DNA of 13,770 nt, from contig WJJB01000139.1 of the NCBI GenBank assembly GCA_014729935.1, positions 1 through 13,770 of the forward strand. The letters are read 5' to 3'. Each line of letters opens with the position of its first letter. Position 1 is the first letter of the stretch. Positions 11,910 through 13,770 of the stretch are shown piece by piece. Position numbers and translations under genes: made by a program. The notes below the pieces were generated by a model that was not told the DNA's origin, searched no databases, and saw nothing but the letters and a program-made list of their open reading frames with translations. The stretch is from Candidatus Bathyarchaeota archaeon (GTDB lineage Archaea > Asgardarchaeota > Lokiarchaeia > Sigyniarchaeales > Sigyniarchaeaceae).

Positions 11910-13604
11910 CTAGAGACTAAGAGCATCCTGCACGAAGGCACCATGATGTTCCAGTGCATCTTCGGCACGAGCCAATTCCCTTCCAAGGTATAGGAGATGT
12001 TCCTTGGTCAAGCTTGGAAACCTGTCAAGGATGATCTTTCCCAGGATTTCTGCCGATATACCCTCGAAATAAGCAATTGGTTTCGATTTATTGTAGGCGG
12101 CAACCTGAATGGTGCTCTTACGTGCATCTATCATGATCTTGAAATAAATACCAGATGGATCTGCCGTGTAATGTCCCTTGGAGACATTGGCTGGCTTTTT
12201 CACGATGAGCGGCAATACTGCTTTTTTATCAAACAAGGGTATGGTAGGATGCTTGCTTTTACACCGTAAGGCATCAAATCCAAGGTTTTTCGGGCAGGAG
12301 CCCTTCATTTTAGCCATGAAGGTGAGTTTTGCTGCAGTCGCCATCTCCGATACGGACCCCAAGCACTTGTGACTATCCTCCGTGGTGAATAAAATACCCA
12401 CGCCAATTTCAATTCCCATGACGGCTAAAAGCGCATTTATCCCGTGGGAATCTGCATCGATCATTTCAGTAACATTAGAACCGCCGACAAACATCGGAAT
12501 TGGTGGTATTGTACCCTCCTTGGTCAATCTATGGAACGCGGAATAAGCTTCTATTGAAAGCATGGTGCCTGGCACGATGGGACTGTTAAGGATCGGATCT
12601 GCCAAGAGCTTGGTAAAACCAGCATCAATTGCCTTTCCGACTAAGCCTTCCAGTTTCTTCACTCTCTCCAGCGGATGGGCAGGTAATTTTCCTACCTTCA
12701 TGTTGGTTGGTATGAGGACAAGTACGAGATCCGTGTCAAGTGATGGAAGGATGTCACTATTCCCCTCATCAATACTGAGAATGACGGAAGCACCGGCATC
12801 CACTCCCGAAATGATTTCCCGCTCATCGAGGCTGTCAATGCTTACCAGGCAGGAGTGCTCATCTTTCACATAGTTAATGATCTCGGCAATGGAATCCGGT
12901 TTAGAAACACCAGGCGTGCAACCAATATCTATGATATCAGCACCAGCCTCTAGGAAACGTGCGGATTCTTCTCGAATTTCCACGAGGTCCCTTTCAGGTG
13001 CATTAATGATTTCTGCCATGATTGCGGGAGGGAAATCCCTTCCAATGTGTATCGTGTTATTTTTCTGCTCCACGGTAAAATTCCGAAATGGTTTTGATAA
13101 GTTTTCCACGATATCCTGGTTTTCAACGTTTTGCAATGATGGAAGCACCTTTGAACCATCCTGGATCATGGAATATAATCGGATCCGTTCGTTAATGATC
13201 TCGGGATACCTTAAGGGTAAATCCCTTTCCCTGGAACCACGTTTCTCCATCATTTCCTTGATTTCATCAAAGGAGAACGCATCTTGATTGGAAATAAGGT
13301 CCTTGAGCATTTTCAAGTATCCCGGCAAGTCATGCAATTGCCTGGGCCCCTTTAGAACCTTCAAACCGGATCTCAAGGAATCCTCATTCCATTTTATGCT
13401 TCCGGGAATGATGATGATACCCTCTTGAATGCTTGGATTAGCTTCCACGAGTTGGACTATATCTCGGCGGGACAGGAAGGAAGCAACAGATACGGGAGCA
13501 ATGATCATCCTCGTGCGGTCGTCGAGATGCACGATCTTCTTCACACTCGCCGAGGCAACCTCTCCCGTGACGAGCCAGATGATAGTTGAGTGTCTTGCAT
13601 TCAT
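11910..13604 (-). CDS. Archaeal dihydropteroate synthase-related protein with DUF4346-type C-terminal domain
   Basis: 564 residues from the ATG. Three parts are visible. An N-terminal domain (1-~185; WLVTGEVASASVKKIV) is shared by archaeal DHPS-like proteins. A pterin-binding TIM barrel covers about 190-435 (EESARFLEAGADIIDIG with the DHPS-like EAGAxIIDIG, SCLVSIDSL, GASVILSID, LLADPIL). A C-terminal domain covers about 465-564 (TKEHLLYLGRELARAEDALE, then FVQDALSL), matching DUF4346. Archaeal proteins of this type (MJ0107-like) are thought to act in methanopterin assembly rather than making dihydropteroate from pABA; the exact reaction is not established here. A GTG at 13616 is an alternative start; ATG at 13604 is preferred because the family-like sequence begins soon after. 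An unrecognised gene ends 22 bases upstream and mptA begins 42 bases downstream, suggesting one operon. Confidence 0.88.
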   Translation of the reverse strand: MNARHSTIIWLVTGEVASASVKKIVHLDDRTRMIIAPVSVASFLSRRDIVQLVEANPSIQEGIIIIPGSIKWNEDSLRSGLKVLKGPRQLHDLPGYLKMLKDLISNQDAFSFDEIKEMMEKRGSRERDLPLRYPEIINERIRLYSMIQDGSKVLPSLQNVENQDIVENLSKPFRNFTVEQKNNTIHIGRDFPPAIMAEIINAPERDLVEIREESARFLEAGADIIDIGCTPGVSKPDSIAEIINYVKDEHSCLVSIDSLDEREIISGVDAGASVILSIDEGNSDILPSLDTDLVLVLIPTNMKVGKLPAHPLERVKKLEGLVGKAIDAGFTKLLADPILNSPIVPGTMLSIEAYSAFHRLTKEGTIPPIPMFVGGSNVTEMIDADSHGINALLAVMGIEIGVGILFTTEDSHKCLGSVSEMATAAKLTFMAKMKGSCPKNLGFDALRCKSKHPTIPLFDKKAVLPLIVKKPANVSKGHYTADPSGIYFKIMIDARKSTIQVAAYNKSKPIAYFEGISAEILGKIILDRFPSLTKEHLLYLGRELARAEDALEHHGAFVQDALSL

Positions 13605-13626
13605 CCTGTCAGGCACGCTCGTTTAT

Positions 13627-13770
13627 CTATTCAGTCGCATCTTCACTTGGTACCTCTTTATTCTTGAGTCTCAAGATCTTGTCGTGCAATTTCATGAATC
13701 TCGCCCTGATGGCTTCTGGATTATCATCTTCTGGTTCATCTTGCATTAATATCTTCAGGATCTCGAATGC
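13627..13770 (-). CDS. C-terminal end of an unrecognised gene running off the right edge
   Basis: On the minus strand the frame is open from the window edge to a TAG at 13627-13629, giving 47 residues. They are highly charged and probably helical (FEILKILMQDEPEDDNPEAI, then MKLHDKILRLKN, ending VPSEDATE). No family is recognisable from this tail. The stop lies 22 bases before the ATG of the dihydropteroate-synthase-like gene on the same strand, so the two are probably co-transcribed and the missing part may have a pterin or C1 role. There are two internal ATGs, but the open frame to the edge favours a longer gene. Confidence 0.5.
   Translation of the reverse strand, partial: AFEILKILMQDEPEDDNPEAIRARFMKLHDKILRLKNKEVPSEDATE

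Overview
This window comes from an archaeon, most likely an Asgard archaeon (Promethearchaeota). The archaeal markers are a transcription factor B, the H/ACA protein Gar1, ribosomal proteins L7Ae/eL8 and eS28, the RNA polymerase subunit Rpo10, a corrinoid-type core methionine synthase, the archaeal GTP cyclohydrolase MptA, and TATA boxes about 25 bases before several starts. The Asgard assignment rests on an ESCRT-III (Snf7-type) protein beside roadblock/LC7 proteins. It is an inference, because ESCRT-III and roadblock proteins also occur elsewhere in archaea. No transposase, CRISPR array, tRNA or rRNA was recognised; the region looks chromosomal and mostly housekeeping.

Left part (1-3274, + strand). 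The window opens inside a homocysteine-forming CBS-domain protein, followed by its NIL/ferredoxin partner. Next is a lone ribbon-helix-helix (RHH) regulator with a dyad at its predicted transcription start. After a gene-free stretch comes a gar1-tfb operon.

Middle part (3294-8374). A minus-strand methionine synthase diverges from a + strand pair encoding an ESCRT-III protein and a tandem-roadblock protein. Convergent to these is a minus-strand pair with a 4-base overlap: a COG2232-type ATP-grasp protein and an RNase Z-like metallo-hydrolase that lacks most of the usual exosite region.

Right part (8375-13770). A single-roadblock protein and a MazG-type nucleotide pyrophosphohydrolase are followed by an information-processing operon (L7Ae, eS28, Rpo10). 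The L7Ae leader folds on paper into a textbook kink-turn that buries the Shine-Dalgarno (SD) sequence, so it is probably an autoregulatory element. A small zinc-ribbon protein follows. The minus strand then carries MptA, a dihydropteroate-synthase-like protein and the 3' end of an unrecognised gene, which together form a pterin-cofactor cluster.

Working together: the CBS/NIL pair would make homocysteine and the core MetE would methylate it, giving a methionine route. MptA and the DHPS-like protein would supply a methanopterin-like C1 carrier. The ESCRT-III, roadblock and RHH genes point to membrane remodelling or cell-cycle functions, and the ESCRT-III/roadblock operon is the most biologically novel gene arrangement here.
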